A stretch of 64,000 bases of DNA from Gigaspora rosea (Eukaryota > Glomeromycota > Glomeromycetes > Diversisporales > Gigasporaceae), in NCBI GenBank assembly GCA_003550325.1, contig QKWP01000255.1, positions 219,474-283,473 on the forward strand, written 5' to 3'. A program made the translations under genes and the position numbers. The notes under the pieces are model-generated. The model had not been told where the DNA came from. It made no database searches and was given only the letters and a program-made list of their open reading frames with translations. Below, one piece after another: positions 43,502-56,290 of the stretch (its first letter is position 1; the number at the start of each line of letters is the position of its first letter).

Positions 43502-44760
43502 TTTGGTGCCTTCTAGCAAAAGTCTTTAAAATATTTTGATATTATTGGAAATATTTGGAAATCTCATTATTGTTTTGGCAGAAATATTAGGTTAATATTA
43601 ATTTTCTTGTTATTCTCTTTTAATTACTCTTTTGTTATTTTCTTTACTACTCACTTGGAATTTTTTTTGGATATCTATTTATTATATTAGAAGATTAAAA
43701 TTACTTTTGTTGACAATCTACTACTAATTTTTTTTTGATATCTTACTATTATTCTTATTCTTAGTTTCTGGGAACTTTAAAGTTGACTACTTTATATGAA
43801 TAGAGCATAACAATTATACATAAAACAATTGAAGTACATGAAACAAGTCACCCTTTACTATTTGCAGTAGATGTTCTGCAAGCTTCTCACTCTGATTAAT
43901 CCTGTACTGTCTGTTATCCTGTTGCTAATTTACACTATTCTTTTCAACAATTTTGGGGACTATATTGAGATTTGCTATCCAATATTCTCAAAAGACAAAC
44001 AACGCTTACCATATTCTAGTTACTGCTACAAATTATAATAGTACTAGAGTACTGCCCGAGATATTGTTTTTAGCTACTGCTATAATAACAATTTTTTAAA
44101 CCCAAAAGAAGTTATTGCTAGTCTACATACTCCTTATACTCTTGCTTCCTCTACTTTATCTTGTGATTTTGACGCTATACTACTTGATTTTTATTTTAAA
44201 AACCTTCTTCCTTCTTTTATCCCTTTCCAACTTGACTAAAAACTATTTGATTTAGGAACTAACTAGTGAGAATTGAATTAAACTTTGATACTTTTATACC
44301 CCATTCTATATATACCTAAGGCCCTAAGAAATTAGCTGTCCCTCATATTGGTTCTTCTAACAAAAATAATATTTATAATTTTTAAAGATTTGAGCTTCCT
44401 TTCTCATTTATCTCAGAAATTCCTTATTTTTGTACTTGTGAATCTATTCCATTTCCTTAGTCTAATTGTTTTTTCTGCTTTATACAACAAACTTTTTCTT
44501 TTACTACTCATACAACTACCCTTTCACCTCCTACTGTAGTTAAATTTTATACTTCTGTTAATTTAGATGTAGACATTACTTATGCTATGCACCCTACTAC
44601 CTAATACACCTCCTTTCAATACTACAATTTAATTAAACCTCTCAACTATTATACTCAAAACCAAAAAACTACTATTATCAAATTTAATTCGCCTCAACAA
44701 ACTAAGAAATAGCTTCTTATTATTAAAAAACTAAATCTACTTCTTACAAAAAATGAAATC
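43502..44760 (+). pseudogene. N-terminal part of gag of the plus-strand Ty3 copy
   Basis: Collinear with 26500-27750 of the minus copy: EVHETSHP, then VTATNYNSTRVLPEILFLAT-like sequence, and later YYTQNQKTTI against DHYIQNQDTTI. Numerous stops. Homology fades at about 44760 and resumes at 54345 with about 80 codons missing, so 9.6 kb of other DNA lie inside this copy. Confidence 0.75.
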
Positions 44761-45830
44761 ATGGCCATCTAAAGAAAAACAAATCTTAAGTGCAATATTA
44801 TTTATAATTCTAACTATACCTAACAAGCAACACATGACAATAAACCTAAACCAACGTCTAGCAAGAGCAATCGAAAAGTAAAGAACAAAGAAAGTCCAAG
44901 ATAGCATAGGGGGTCTTAACAAAGTAAAACACTAGGTTAGCTAGGCAACATTGTACACAATAGCTAGAAGAAAAGATATGGAATAGTTGATAAGATACAA
45001 AGAACAAATTGATAACATGGAGAAATACTGCAACAATATAAAAAAATTTAATATATAATATGACAACATAAGATACGACATCTACATAATAAGATGGAAT
45101 GGAGAACAGTGCCCTGGCGCCCCTCATAAATTTATAAAACACATACAGAATGTAAAGAATATTGCATTGTAGCAGTCATAAGAAAGAATGACAAAATGGG
45201 ATGGGAGTAGAGAAGAAATAATTTGGATTCTACTCCAAAATTATCTAAACTTTGAGAGCAAACCATTACAAAGAAGCACACATCCTACAGAATTGAATAA
45301 CAAGTCCTTCAAAATCAAATTTTTCCTCTATGAACTTCCAATCATGGAGAATCTGTACAAAAGAAACATGAAGAAATACAAGTCAAACATCAGTCGAAAA
45401 TGCAATAAACACACTGAGACGAATGATCACTAGACCGGGTGTAAGAACAATGAAGTGACAAAAGACCAATTATTTCATAACACAATAACAAAAATATTAA
45501 CTAAAGTAAATAATTATTCAACTGCAAAGTAAACAAACTAATGAAAATATTATTAAAAAAGAAAAATAGGAATAATAATGAAATCTAACCATGGGCCGGA
45601 ATCATAATGAAAGAAACAGAAAAAAAAATATACACATTCAAAAGAGAATTTAAAGGATGACAGAACTTTTGCTATCATGTCTTACATAAACTAAACAAAA
45701 CTATGTGCAAACAAATTTGGAAAAAAAAGATGGCTGAAGTACTGGATGAAGCAATACAAGCAATTGAAGACAACACATCACAAATACATAATGATATTGT
45801 TAGATCTATAAAAACGTATGAAACGTACAA
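44761..45830. other. Unresolved A-rich region
   Basis: Contains a plus-strand frame at 45188-45433 (81 codons, starts MTKWDGSREEIIWILLQNYL) and other broken frames. No family recognised. It might be the 3' part of a decayed non-LTR element, but no reverse transcriptase motif was seen. Confidence 0.25.
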
Positions 45831-45839
45831 CGGTGATAA

Positions 45840-46635
45840 CTCTTGACCCCATAATCCAATTTTAATGAAACTACTGCCATCGTGACCGCCTCGATGAGAG
45901 CTTTCGAATGGTACCAAAATTATTCCTATTGGATCGTTCTAGCCCAAGCTAGTCAAAACCGAATGATTGGTCTTTACAAAACATCCTACTGTGCCCAAAT
46001 CTTATTGGTCAATCAATACTGCGCTACCTGTTACACAGAATATCAGACATTTCAAGTAAACCTAGACATTTCAGTTAATCACAGACATGTCTGACATTTT
46101 GGACATTTTAGACATTTGGGACATAACAGTTTTGACAGTTATAATTATTAACATATCTAATATAGCTGATATTTAGGATATATGTATTATATTTATTATA
46201 TTTATTATATTTATTATATTTATTATATTTAGAATTAGCATATATCAAATCTATCAATTATATAGATTTCTTTATTTATTATTGTATTTATTTATATTGG
46301 ACAAAACATGTATAAATACTCAAGGTTTTTCCTTTGCTAAAAAGCAATGAGAAGAATCTCTAGTTTATTGAATAAAGGATAAGTAAAGTAGTGTATCTTC
46401 ACTAAAATACAATTGATATAATTCTTAGTATCCTCATATACTATTAATTGTGGCCTTTTTTGTAATTGCAAATCTCCCAAGCCTCTTTACAAAATACTGT
46501 CCAAATAACAGTATCCCTTTTGACCCTTGTATACCACAGTAATTAGTGTGAATTACATAAAGTGTCTCCCTGCATTAGTCGCTCTGTCTCTAGCATTTCT
46601 CTAAAGAGGTAGAAATCTAGATTGACAATGTTACA
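45840..46635 (+). mobile_element. LTR-like block related to the 13898 family
   Basis: The second half shares TATCCTCATATACT, TTAATTGTGGCC and GTAATTGCAAAT, in the same order, with the LTRs at 13898 and 37771. A TTTATTATA repeat lies at about 46188-46230. The ends were not fixed. It is probably an LTR of a related family. Confidence 0.45.
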
Positions 46636-47132
46636 AATAACAAAAAAAAGAAAGTCGCACAGAAAGCAAAAGAAAGATTAGAAATATGGAAAGAAAGATT
46701 CATTAAGCATAATGCATCACCAACATACATCAAAAATATTAATGTATTGAGTAAAATAAATTAACTTTATTTGAGAAAGTATAGGTTGCAGGTACAGTAA
46801 TTACCAGCCTGAGCCTTAGTTTCGAGAAAAAGAAAAATATAAATCATACATGTAAATATTGTACATATTGGCGCAAACACAAAATTGGTCCTTTTTTTTG
46901 AGCACTAAAATTATAATTACCAAATAAAAATAGACCCTAAAAATCTAGGTCTAAATATTTTCCCAATGTCAACTTATTAAGTCTAGCCCATTTCCCAACT
47001 TAGTTGCTCATTTTTCATTAAATATATATTCAAGAACATAATTAAGATGCAAGAAATGTTAGCATTTATTTATATTTATTAAACTATTTTTATATTGAAG
47101 CTTTTACTAATATAATCTATACAAAAGACAAA

Positions 47133-47387
47133 ATGAACAATAACAATACTTTATGTTCTCTTTGTAATAAAACATTAAAAAACTTACGTAGAATACATAT
47201 ACATCAAAAGGCCGTGCATCAAACAAATACAAAATCAGAACTTTTTTTATGCCCACATTGCTCTCGTGCTTACAAAACCAAAGGTGGTTTATGTCATCAT
47301 AAAACTTTTAAACATTATAATTACAATATACCTGGTGATTTTTTTAAACTTTCACAAAACCATATTAATGAAAAAAGGCATCTTTAG
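47133..47387 (+). CDS. Two-finger C2H2 zinc-finger protein, probably transposon-derived
   Basis: An 84-codon frame with two C2H2 fingers: CSLCNKTLKNLRRIHIHQKA followed by VH, and CPHCSRAYKTKGGL followed by HHKTFKH (CX2CX12HX4H pattern). After the stop at 47387 further conserved-looking sequence continues in other frames (47411-47696), so the original protein was longer. It likely binds DNA. Its AT-rich, repeat-bound setting suggests an N-terminal part of a transposon protein. Confidence 0.6.
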   Translation: MNNNNTLCSLCNKTLKNLRRIHIHQKAVHQTNTKSELFLCPHCSRAYKTKGGLCHHKTFKHYNYNIPGDFFKLSQNHINEKRHL

Positions 47388-47410
47388 TTTATTTAATTAG
47401 ATCTCGACTT

Positions 47411-47696
47411 ATGCTGCATTCGAATCACTCAGGTCCTCAATCTGTTTCTTCACTAATGACTGAATCAGAATTTGTGTGCATATTTCAAAACCATATTCAA
47501 CGCTATTCTATTTGTCAGCAAAAATATATATGTCGTTTTGAAGGATATGATGCATATGATACCTTGGTTAATATTCTTAATAATGCAAATTGGGGTAAAA
47601 GAGTTTTTGAAACATGGCCAATGGTCAGAAGTTGTACTTGTATCAAATTCTCCTCGATCTACAAAAAACATTAAACCTTTAAGAAGTTCTTTTTAA
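47411..47696 (+). pseudogene. Downstream part of the C2H2 gene
   Basis: The frame from 47411 reads SGPQSVSSLMTESEFV and QKYICRFEGYDAYDTLVNIL, then a frameshift near 47615 leads to QWSEVVLVSNSPRSTKNIKP. It seems to continue the C2H2 protein after one frame change near 47390. The family is not named. Confidence 0.4.
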
Positions 47697-49030
47697 ATAA
47701 ATCCTGAAACACCAGAAATGATTATTATTTGGAAAAAAAAAGAAAATTAATAATAAAGAAGGAAATATATCGTTACAGAATAGATTACTTTAAAATTTTT
47801 GGTAGGACAATTTTATTAATTGAATTATTAGATTATATTCTTGTAAGAAGAATATAAATTTTAGAGATTACGCATATATAGAATTTTTTGTAAATAAAAT
47901 AAATCATATTATCAAACACATTTATACGATCTAGAGCTATTAGTTAAACTTCTGAAAAATAAATTATTTTGGCTACGATAGCAATATTTCAATAGACGAT
48001 ATAATTAATTTATATAGATATTTTGTTTATAGCATTATTTTTAGAGTAATGTCATTAAGAATAAAGAAAATATTGCTATATAATAACAATATAAGCCCGT
48101 ACTGGTTCGTATTTTTTATATTAATTTACTACTAATCAATTTTATATAAAGTTTTTTTTTAATTCTTAAAAATTTATTTATTACACAAATTATAACATTA
48201 ATAAAAGGTTTTTTTTTATATTATTTAATATAGATAATATGACATTTATCCTAGAAACTTTCCACTTATTACTTGTACAAAATGAAAAATTAGCAAATTC
48301 GGTACTAAGAAGTAACTATTAGAAAAGACATTTCTAACAAAACCTACTTATGCTTCTTTATTATAAACCCTAACTCTAAATATTAGTCCAGATTCAAAAA
48401 AAAGCCTAAAAAAATATACCCAAAAATTTTTAAAAATTGGAATTTCATGATGATTCCGGATTTCATGACAATTATCGTGAATTTGCTATAGACGACTGTT
48501 GTATAGTGGGTTTCTTTCTTATTGTGCTATGCTTTTTACTAATATATTTTTAATAGATACAACAAATATTCTTTATACTTACAGATTAATCACATGAATG
48601 AACTCAAATTACTGTACATAGATTAATATGAATGCTTTATACTTACCAACTGTATAAACTAAGATAGACATTTATGAGCTTAAGAAGCTAATTATAAATA
48701 AGTAGTTTAATTCTTTTTACTTAAGGATTAAGTCAATGCGAATTAAAACGCTGAGTTTTGTGATAGTTGTATAATATTTATAATTTGTACAGTATGTTTG
48801 AATTTTTATACTTTCTGCCTATATAGGTGATGTAAATAAAGTCGATATACGATGTAAAACTTATGAATTGAGTTAAATAGTATTGAAACACGAATTACAT
48901 TTAATATATCAGATATATATGATAACTTAGAATTTATAATTTATCACATATGCACATATGCGATAATCGCTACAAGATTGTGTAACATAAATGCCTGATT
49001 ATTATAAATGTGATCAGTTTTACTATGACT
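47697..49030. other. AT-rich region without supported gene
   Basis: No clear coding sequence. It may hold upstream exons of the gene that starts to be readable at 49033, but none can be supported. Confidence 0.35.
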
Positions 49031-49032
49031 AG

Positions 49033-50693
49033 TTCTTTAACATTGTCAATTTCGAGAGAAACCTCATTAATCTTATTGTTAGCAAATTGAAGAGCATCTT
49101 GACCTTTTTTAGCGACCTAAAGAAAGATACTAGCTCTCCACAAGAAAAATTAAAGACAGGTGCTAAGCTTATGTTAGTGGAAAAAGTAAGACGAAATCTA
49201 AAGCTCGTTCATAAAGGTCATGATATCTTGTGATTTACTTACAAGCATGAGAATGGTAAAGAATAGAACATGTGATATTTTTAGACGTTGTCTTTGTTAG
49301 TTACCACTTTCGGAATTGTTATTGAGTCCTCGCATTTAGTGACGTTGTTTGAGCTGTTGCCAGTGTTTAAAATTGGATTTTAAAATTTTATACGGAATAT
49401 ATTTAATATTTTAATAAAAACTGCGGAATTAATGTATCAACTTGCGCATTACATTTTTATTAAATCATCTATCCGCGGAAAATTTGTTTAATATGCGGAA
49501 ATAAATTTTTTTTAATAATAAAATTTATTTGTGCAATTTTACCACTACCAATTTTGATTACAATCCTGTTATCTGGAGCAAATATAGTAAAGATCAAAAT
49601 CCAGAATTACGTATGTATTGTACATATTACCACAATTCGAAATTATGATATTAGAAGATTCGAATTTCCTGATTAGTTTACTCACTATTTGTAAAATGCT
49701 TGTCGAAATCCGTGTAAACTTGATGATTTGACATATAATCACCCTCTTTTGTAAAATCTTAACGTGTTAGCACGTGTTAAGAGGCACAGATTATAAACAT
49801 TCTTAATAGTACGTAACTTACTAGGCTTAGTTGTACAATCATGTAACGTGTTAAACAACACGTTAACGAGCCAAACAGCGTATATTAAATTAAAATGTAT
49901 ATAAACGAATGAATTTGATTTCGATAAAGAGATACAACATTAGAAAAGTTCATTCCAATTTTACTTAAGAAAATAAAGAAAGTAAGCTAGTGTAGTGCTG
50001 AAGAGACCTTTATTCAAGTAAATCATGAACTTATCATCCATAACTATTAGAGTTAAACCGGTTAAACGTATACGCTCTCCCACCTTAATAGTTATGTATG
50101 TATATACGTATACATAACTGACAATGCCCAGGGTATATTAAATATGATTAGACAATAATGAATAGTTTATTTAAGTAAACATTGTGATTAGCATATATTC
50201 CCTATTTGACTTTAGCATAATAAACTCAATAAATTTTTTAATAAATGTCCGCAGATTTATCTAATATTAAACAGTGGGATGAAAAAAATATCTTTAATAT
50301 GCGGAAATTCTGTGGAACTTTTTTTTTCATATTTGCGGAATCCGCATATATTCTTAAAAAAAAATTGCGGATTAATTTTTTGGTCTGCGCTCCGCAGATT
50401 CCACAGGTCAATTTTAAATACTGGCTGTTGCACCCTGCTATTCTTTGGCGTCGTTTTGGTAGGGAGTCAGTGTGGAATTATCTTTAAACTATCAATAGTT
50501 TTTTTTTATGCTAATAAATCGCATTGTGTAGACTCTTTGAATTTCAGGTGCTAACCTTAAGCATGATGAATCAATAGGCCACTATTATTCTCCTATTTTG
50601 AAACGTTCATCTTGGCCTACCTTATTCCGGTTAACTAACTTTTGTCCAACTCATTTTTTTGATACTGGTTTATCAAAACTTTATATAACAATC
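49033..50693 (+). pseudogene. Unrecognised multi-exon gene interrupted by a hAT element
   Basis: Three exons read in phase. The first is 49033-49185 (after an AG; segment NFERNLINLIVSKLKSILTF), then a 99 bp intron 49186-49284 (GTAAGA...TTTTAG). The second is 49285-49360 joined across the hAT insertion to 50432-50464 (LFELL then HPAILWRRF). An intron from GTAGGG to TTTCAG follows, and the third exon is about 50551-50693 (ANLKHDESIGHYYSPILKRS, then WPTLFRLTNFCPTHFFDTGL) before GTAAGTG. Removing the hAT element and one target copy restores the frame exactly. Later exons are uncertain. The protein family is not recognised; leucine-rich helices suggest a folded protein. It looks like a former host gene. 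Confidence 0.5.
49361..50423. mobile_element. 1,063 bp non-autonomous hAT element
   Basis: Terminal repeats CAGTGTTTAAAATTG and (reverse) CAGTATTTAAAATTG; 8 bp duplication GCTGTTGC at 49353-49360 and 50424-50431. The interior repeats ATGCGGAA / TTCCGCA motifs near both ends. No transposase. Inserted in an exon of the gene at 49033. Confidence 0.88.
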
Positions 50694-50924
50694 GTAAGTG
50701 AAAAAGGAATTTTAGTTGATTTGGTTTGTTGTCATTGTATTCTAATCTAAGTGAATCCAAATCAATTTTAGTTTTGTTCTACTTACAACAATTATATATG
50801 GAAATCGGTAAGAATGTAAATCACATTAAATCGACAATTTTTGATCTATTGTATCAATTGAGCATCATCATAATTATTTGAATCTGTTTCTAGTGATTCT
50901 CTTAGCGGCACTCATATCTACTTA

Positions 50925-51008
50925 TATATTGATAGTCTATGATTATTCAACACTAGAGCACGTTTGTATATTGATAGTCTATGATTATTCAACACTAGAG
51001 CACGTTTG
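50925..51008 (+). repeat. Perfect 42 bp tandem duplication
   Basis: TATATTGATAGTCTATGATT... occurs twice head to tail (50925-50966, 50967-51008). The length is a multiple of three and one frame stays open through both (50878-51063). It may lie in a terminal exon of the gene upstream, but the splicing is not resolved. Confidence 0.7.
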
Positions 51009-51063
51009 TTCACGGTTCTATTCAACAAATGGTAACTATTTGGCTGATTTATTCGATTTTTGA

Positions 51064-51786
51064 CTAATTAAAATTTTGCCTTCAGTAATATACTTGAGAA
51101 CATCCTTAGGATTGGGGGTTAGGGTCAGTATAAGGTTAAAGTTAGTATAAGAGTAGGTGAATTGGTATTTGTTAGAGTTAATATAGGGTTTATACAGGGT
51201 TTGTTTGTTAGAGTTTAGCATAAATTTATTTTAGGCAGATTAGTATGTTATATTATTTTTATTGATATAAATAAATGTTATATTGTGAATATATAATAAA
51301 TATATTGTTCAAGTAATAGGTCTATTTAATCAAAAGTTTTTTACAATGACTTTTAACGGTAGAACTCGCAAATCTCTTATTTTAATGCTAGTTTTAGTTT
51401 TTTAAATTTAATTAAAATACTAATCACGTCAGATTGTTGGACAGTTCTTTTAAAAGTTAAACCTTAAAATTAATGTTGTTAATTTCCAATTCCATTTTGT
51501 TATATATCAGAAAATCGAGATATCATTTATGTGTAAATAATTACTTGCTGTTCATGCTTTACCATTGTGACTCATACTACTATGTATTGCTATTGTGGTA
51601 AATTATAGACCCAATTTTTACAAAAAATAGTAATTAAGAAATGCAAGAAATGTGAATATAAAATTATTTCTTTATATTAATTTTTGTATCTTTTTCAAAA
51701 TAAAGAGAACTCATTAACATAAAAAAAATTATTCCGGTTTTCATATTCCATAATTTCTATAATCACTGATTTGTTACCTCCATTCT
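51064..51786. other. AT-rich spacer
   Basis: No gene. A G-rich tract with GGGGGTTAGGGTCAG near 51113 resembles degenerate telomere-like sequence. Confidence 0.4.
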
Positions 51787-52738
51787 TCATTGTTTTTTGA
51801 AAAAAATAAGACACATGTTCATGATTTTTTTCTCTATAGCTGAATATGAAAAAGAATTAAATCCAATGTTTTTATGAATATCTATAAATTCTGACACATG
51901 ATATACTAAAACATGAATATAAGGTGTTACATCAATTGGACGGTAAAGACCTTGTACAAAGCCTGGAGAATTGATACTACCCTGAGATTGTGTTAAAAAA
52001 AGTTGTAGCCAACTACGTGCTTTTTGATGAAAGTCTTTTCCAGTTATATTTGAATTATGTAAATTATTATACAAATCATAAAATCCATCCCACAGTTTTC
52101 TAATTAGTGCAGCATGTTGCAAAGTAAAGATCACTGTAAAGTCAAAATTCTGTAATATTTTTAACTTATCGTCACCCATTAAGGATGTAGATGACCATGT
52201 TTTTGTGTCATAATCCTCCCAAAATTGGAATTTAACTCTAATACGATCCATCTCATCTACAATAACTTTACGTATCATATCATTATAATTTTTAGTACTA
52301 CGAAGCTCATTAATTACTAAAGTCCAAAGCTGATCTGTAACTCTTAACAGTAAATGTAACTCATCAACTACATAATTATGAATCAGAATCATTGGGAAAA
52401 GTAGTGGTTGATTGTGCCCAGGTATGTTTTGATAATTTCGATTAATTTCATTCATATTTTTAGTGATTGTCCAATTATCTTAACGAATTCTATTAACCTC
52501 TAATACACCATTTTGTGATTTATGAATTGGGCACCATAAACAATATTCTGCACTATTCGCGGTTTTATGACCCAAACAAATTGCTATAAACTTCCAGTCT
52601 GCTGAGAAATAAAGCTTGACATTCCAATAACGACCTTCTTTATCAATAAATCCATTCTTAATATTCTCTAACTCATCTATTAAAGATTTCATTGCTATTT
52701 GTAATATTGAATATTTTTCTATTCCTGGATAAATAATT

Positions 52739-52948
52739 GTGACAGATCATAATGAAATCTAGATTAAAATGAAATGATAGTATAAAATCTCAAAAACTAA
52801 ATTTTTTTGGGGTGCATTTTTTAGGGCTAGGGGTTTAGGGTTAGGGTTAGTTCTAAAAAAAATTATAATAAACAAGTATTAATGGGTTTTAGAAGGCTAG
52901 CAGGTTAAGTATAGAATGTAGATTTCATTTTAAATTATGATCTGTGAC
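52739..52948. mobile_element. 210 bp MITE with telomere-like core
   Basis: Ends GTGACAGATCATAAT and (reverse) GTCACAGATCATAAT, flanked by AATAATT on both sides (52732-52738, 52949-52955). The interior has GGGTTTAGGGTTAGGGTTAG. Removing the element and one flank copy restores HFTLIIYPGIEKYS in the interrupted minus-strand gene, which fixes the boundaries. Confidence 0.85.
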
Positions 52949-53459
52949 AATAATTAATGTAAAATGTGATTTGGGCTTAAAAATATTTACATTATTATTT
53001 AATAAAGTAAAAGTAATCATAGTATGATTAATTTTTTTCCTACATTCCGACTATCACCAGAGATTCGAATATTAATTGTCAGATCAGAAGGGTCAAGTAT
53101 TTTTTTTGCTACCATAGTTGGAATTAGATATGCTAAAATATCTTTAATTGAACGTAATACTCCAATTTCAGATAATGTTTCAGTATTAGAAACAATATTA
53201 GAATTATTAATATAAATGCTAATATTATTCTCATCATTTTCTAAGTATAAATTAAAATTAATTAAAGAAATTTTTATCGATTCTTTCATTAAATTATTGA
53301 TTTCTTGTTGTTTAGTTATAATTGTCTATTCACGTGGAAGATCATGACTAATATTAGCAAGTACTCTATATGCATCTCTAGTAATTCGTTGCTGATCCAT
53401 AGCTCGAATTATTGCCATTTGACGTATAGTTTCATCTAATGATTGTGAATTGTATGTTA

Positions 53460-53593
53460 CCGTAAACTGCCATATAAACAGCCTGGGTCTGGTACATTCC
53501 ACCAACAAAATTAATTAGTAAAAAAAAGAAAATTATTAGTAAAAATGAGAGGGGGTCTGATATGTGGGGGGCTGTTTATACGGCAGTTTACGG
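53460..53593. mobile_element. 134 bp MITE flanked by TA
   Basis: Ends CCGTAAACTGCC and GGCAGTTTACGG are perfect complements; TA flanks both sides (53458-53459, 53594-53595). Removal restores FRVTYNSQSLDE in the interrupted gene. The inner left part (CCTGGGTCTGGTACATTC) matches the left end of the 1.76 kb element at 59538. Confidence 0.85.
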
Positions 53594-54344
53594 TACTCGA
53601 AATCTTTGGTTATTAACTAAAAATACTAATTCATTTAATTCTACTTTATCTTGTAAATTAAAATTAGAATGAACTCTAGTATCAAAATCTAAAAAAAAAT
53701 CATTGCTTATAGATTTGTTTTGAATTATTTGCATTTGTCTTGCTAAATCTTTAAAAGGTTTGTATATTCTAGCCATTCCATTAAGATTTTCTCTAAAATG
53801 ATTTAATTGTTTTAAATGCAGTCCAAAAAGATGTATTCCATTCATTTTACTATTCGGAATAGACATAGAACCCTAAAAAAAGAAATTTTATTTATTATAA
53901 ATATAATATGAATTATAATATAATTAAATAATATTTATCTTACAATATTCGGATTATTTGCTTGTTTATATTCAATTTTTTTTATATTATATGCTTTAAG
54001 ATAAGCATTTGCTGCTGCAGTTGAGGAATAATTTGATGATATAAAATCATTAGAATTTGATCCAAATTTAATTGTATAGTAGGAAAAATAAAAAAAAAAA
54101 TTAATAAAAAAGATAAAAATTTTTAAAAATTTTTTCAATATGTAGTTTCAACTATATATTCATAAGGAATTTTATATGCATTTGGTTTTAAAGTATAGAC
54201 TAAATAAGTTTTTGAAGGGTAAAAACCTGGCTCAATAATATTATATTTATAACTACGTTTAGAAGTTTTATATATAATTATTTTGCTTTTAGGATAGTTG
54301 GAGTTTTCTTTACTAATTTCTTTTTTTTTAACGTTATTATTGAC

Positions 54345-55330
54345 TGGCTAAAGGAATTTAAAACAGCTATTACTGCTAATCGATAGAGTAATGAATGGAA
54401 ACTCCAGCTTGCACCTGTGTATTTTAAAGAAGTTATCTTAGACTAGTACCAATCCTTAAATTCCTAACCAAATACTTTTAATGATGATAGCATTCAGTTA
54501 CAAGTTTTTAGCATCCTTTTAAAGACCATTTTATACCACTAAATAAAAGGCTATGGCAAAAACAGCTTTTTGATATTAAGCAAGGACAAACCAAAACTGT
54601 GGATAGTTATATTAATTGATTTAGAACATTACAGAGAAAAGTAGACCCAACCAATTTGTTTCTAGCTGACTTTGTTAAACAACTTTTTATTCAAGAACTG
54701 TGATCTGAATATGTAGTTAATGTTCAAGCTGCTGTACCTGCTGACTTAGCTACTGCTATTAAAGGAGCTCTTCAATAGGAAACTGGAAAATTAATGACTA
54801 CTCTTATGACCAACACAGATTAGGCTATTCAACAACTTACTGTACTGACCAAATTGCTAAGCTTAGTATTAATTTAGCTCAGACACAGACTACCACTACT
54901 CCTTCTGTTAATTATGCTAATAACTGCACTCAAAAACTGCTCAAATGAAGGAGCCTTCTATTTGCTATTATTATAAACATACTGAACATTTTATCATATA
55001 TTCATAATTGTAATAGCAGATAACAAGACCAACAACAAGGATCTAATTCTCATCATAATAATAATAATAACCAGAATTAAAATAACAATCAAAATAAAGA
55101 CAAAAGTAATCATTCTTCTAACTACTATTCTAATAATAAGAATCATTCTCATAGTTGTAATAACTCTCATTCTAGGAGCCAATCCAGAGATAATAATTAC
55201 AGGAACTAAAATAATGACAACTATCGCTCCTACTAGAACTCCTCTAATTGGTCACCCTTTTCTTATCATTAAAGTGTTAATTGTTTTATACAAAATCAGA
55301 CTCAGATACCCTCTCTTACCTCTAACAAAT
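54345..55330 (+). pseudogene. C-terminal part of gag, plus-strand Ty3 copy
   Basis: Resumes at DWLKEFK (compare DWLKEFRRA at 26320) and follows the minus copy through VDSYIN, ADFVKQLFIQ, and an Asn-rich tail. The nucleocapsid knuckle region (about 54955-55010) is damaged. It has TGG at 54393 where the minus copy has TAG, and TAG at 54451 where the minus copy has TGG. Many stops; not functional. Confidence 0.8.
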
Positions 55331-55369
55331 TGGAAATACTGCTTAACAACTCACCCATCTATCTGAGAT

Positions 55370-55780
55370 GCTTTGGCTGCTCATTTTTACAAAAAAGCCA
55401 AAAATGCTAATCTTAACCAAACTCCTGCATATACTACACTTATAAAATATAATATTTCTTTTTAATATAAACCATACTAGGCCATTATCAATAGTGGTGC
55501 TTCTATTAGCAAGATTGCTTACAAGACATTCAAGGAACTTGAATTGACTATTAAAAAAGCTTCTAATAGCCTTATTGTGCCTGCAGTTGGACTTCTACCT
55601 GAATTTAGGAATTATAAAAAATTTACTAGTAGTTTACTTGTTGAAATTGATTACACTACCATTCCTCTTACTGTGAAAGTAGTAGACACTACCTCCTATT
55701 CTCTATTCTTAGGCAATAACTGAAACCAAAAAGTCAAAGCAAATTATAATTGAAAAATGGCTATTATACTTTTAGATAGG
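55370..55780 (+). pseudogene. Aspartic protease of the plus-strand Ty3 copy, active site lost
   Basis: Aligns with the protease at 24884-25282. The catalytic motif reads NSGAS (AAT at about 55492) in place of DSGAS, which would abolish activity. SYSLFLGNN near 55700 corresponds to the C-terminal motif and retains the family glycine. Confidence 0.8.
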
Positions 55781-55989
55781 AAAATAGGAAACATACCATT
55801 CCTACTATTTATAAAAGTAATCAACCTTTATCTAGTCAACCTACTATTACTGCTTCAGATGAATTAGACATTTATAAACTAGAATACTTATACCCAGAGA
55901 AGCTTATGCTTTTGACCATAAAGACTTAGACCAATCTCCTTTACCAGAAGAAAATGAATGGACTACTTATTAGTCTCATCATAGGAATT

Positions 55990-56290
55990 ACAAAAAGCTC
56001 CTAAACAATGTATCTGTAAGAATTGAAGTTCTTCTGATTATCTTTTTGTATATTGCTCTACCAACCAATATAACCAATGCCAGGAACTAGATTACATTGC
56101 TGTTAAATGCTCCAAACAAAGTCCCAAAGCATGCTACTTGTCTTATCTGCAACAACTTCAACCATCTATATAGGGATTGCCCTAATAATGTCTGCAGAGA
56201 ATGCAGTACACTAGGACATAATAAAGTATATTGTCTTCTTGCTATCTCAAAAAGACAAAAGACAAAACTTGGTTTACCAGTATGAATATA
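55990..56290 (+). pseudogene. CCHC array of the plus-strand Ty3 copy
   Basis: Corresponds to the second zinc-knuckle array of the minus copy. The frame 56097-56285 holds CLICNNFNHLYRDC and CRECSTLGHNKVYC; upstream knuckles (near 56010-56100) are degenerate. It shows the array is a family trait. Confidence 0.75.

Larger units (their letters stand above)
51787..54340 (-). pseudogene. Transposon-type gene of a repeat family, interrupted by two MITEs
   Basis: Minus-strand blocks in order are: 53935-54340 (SKIIIYKTSKRSYKYN, then FGSNSNDFISSNYSSTAA) and 53588-53866 (MNGIHLFGLHLKQLNHFREN). Then 53326-53508 (SLDETIRQMAIIRAMDQQRI), 53017-53289 (INIRISGDSRNVG), 52480-52736 (YFSADWKFIAICLGHKTANS, EYCLWCPIHK), and 51787-52455 (ELHLLLRVTDQLWTLV, RPIDVTPYIHVLVYHVSEFI). 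Conserved Asp residues in RISGD and SADW and a CxxC suggest a DDE/RNase H-like fold, which is inference. I associate this architecture with a high-copy family in mycorrhizal fungi. Breaks are frameshifts, a stop at 52480, and MITEs at 52739 and 53460. Product name unknown. Confidence 0.6.

Noticed and set aside
54994..55182. Minus-strand Ile/Arg-rich frame
   Set aside because: It is the antisense of the Asn-rich gag tail of the plus-strand Ty3 copy.
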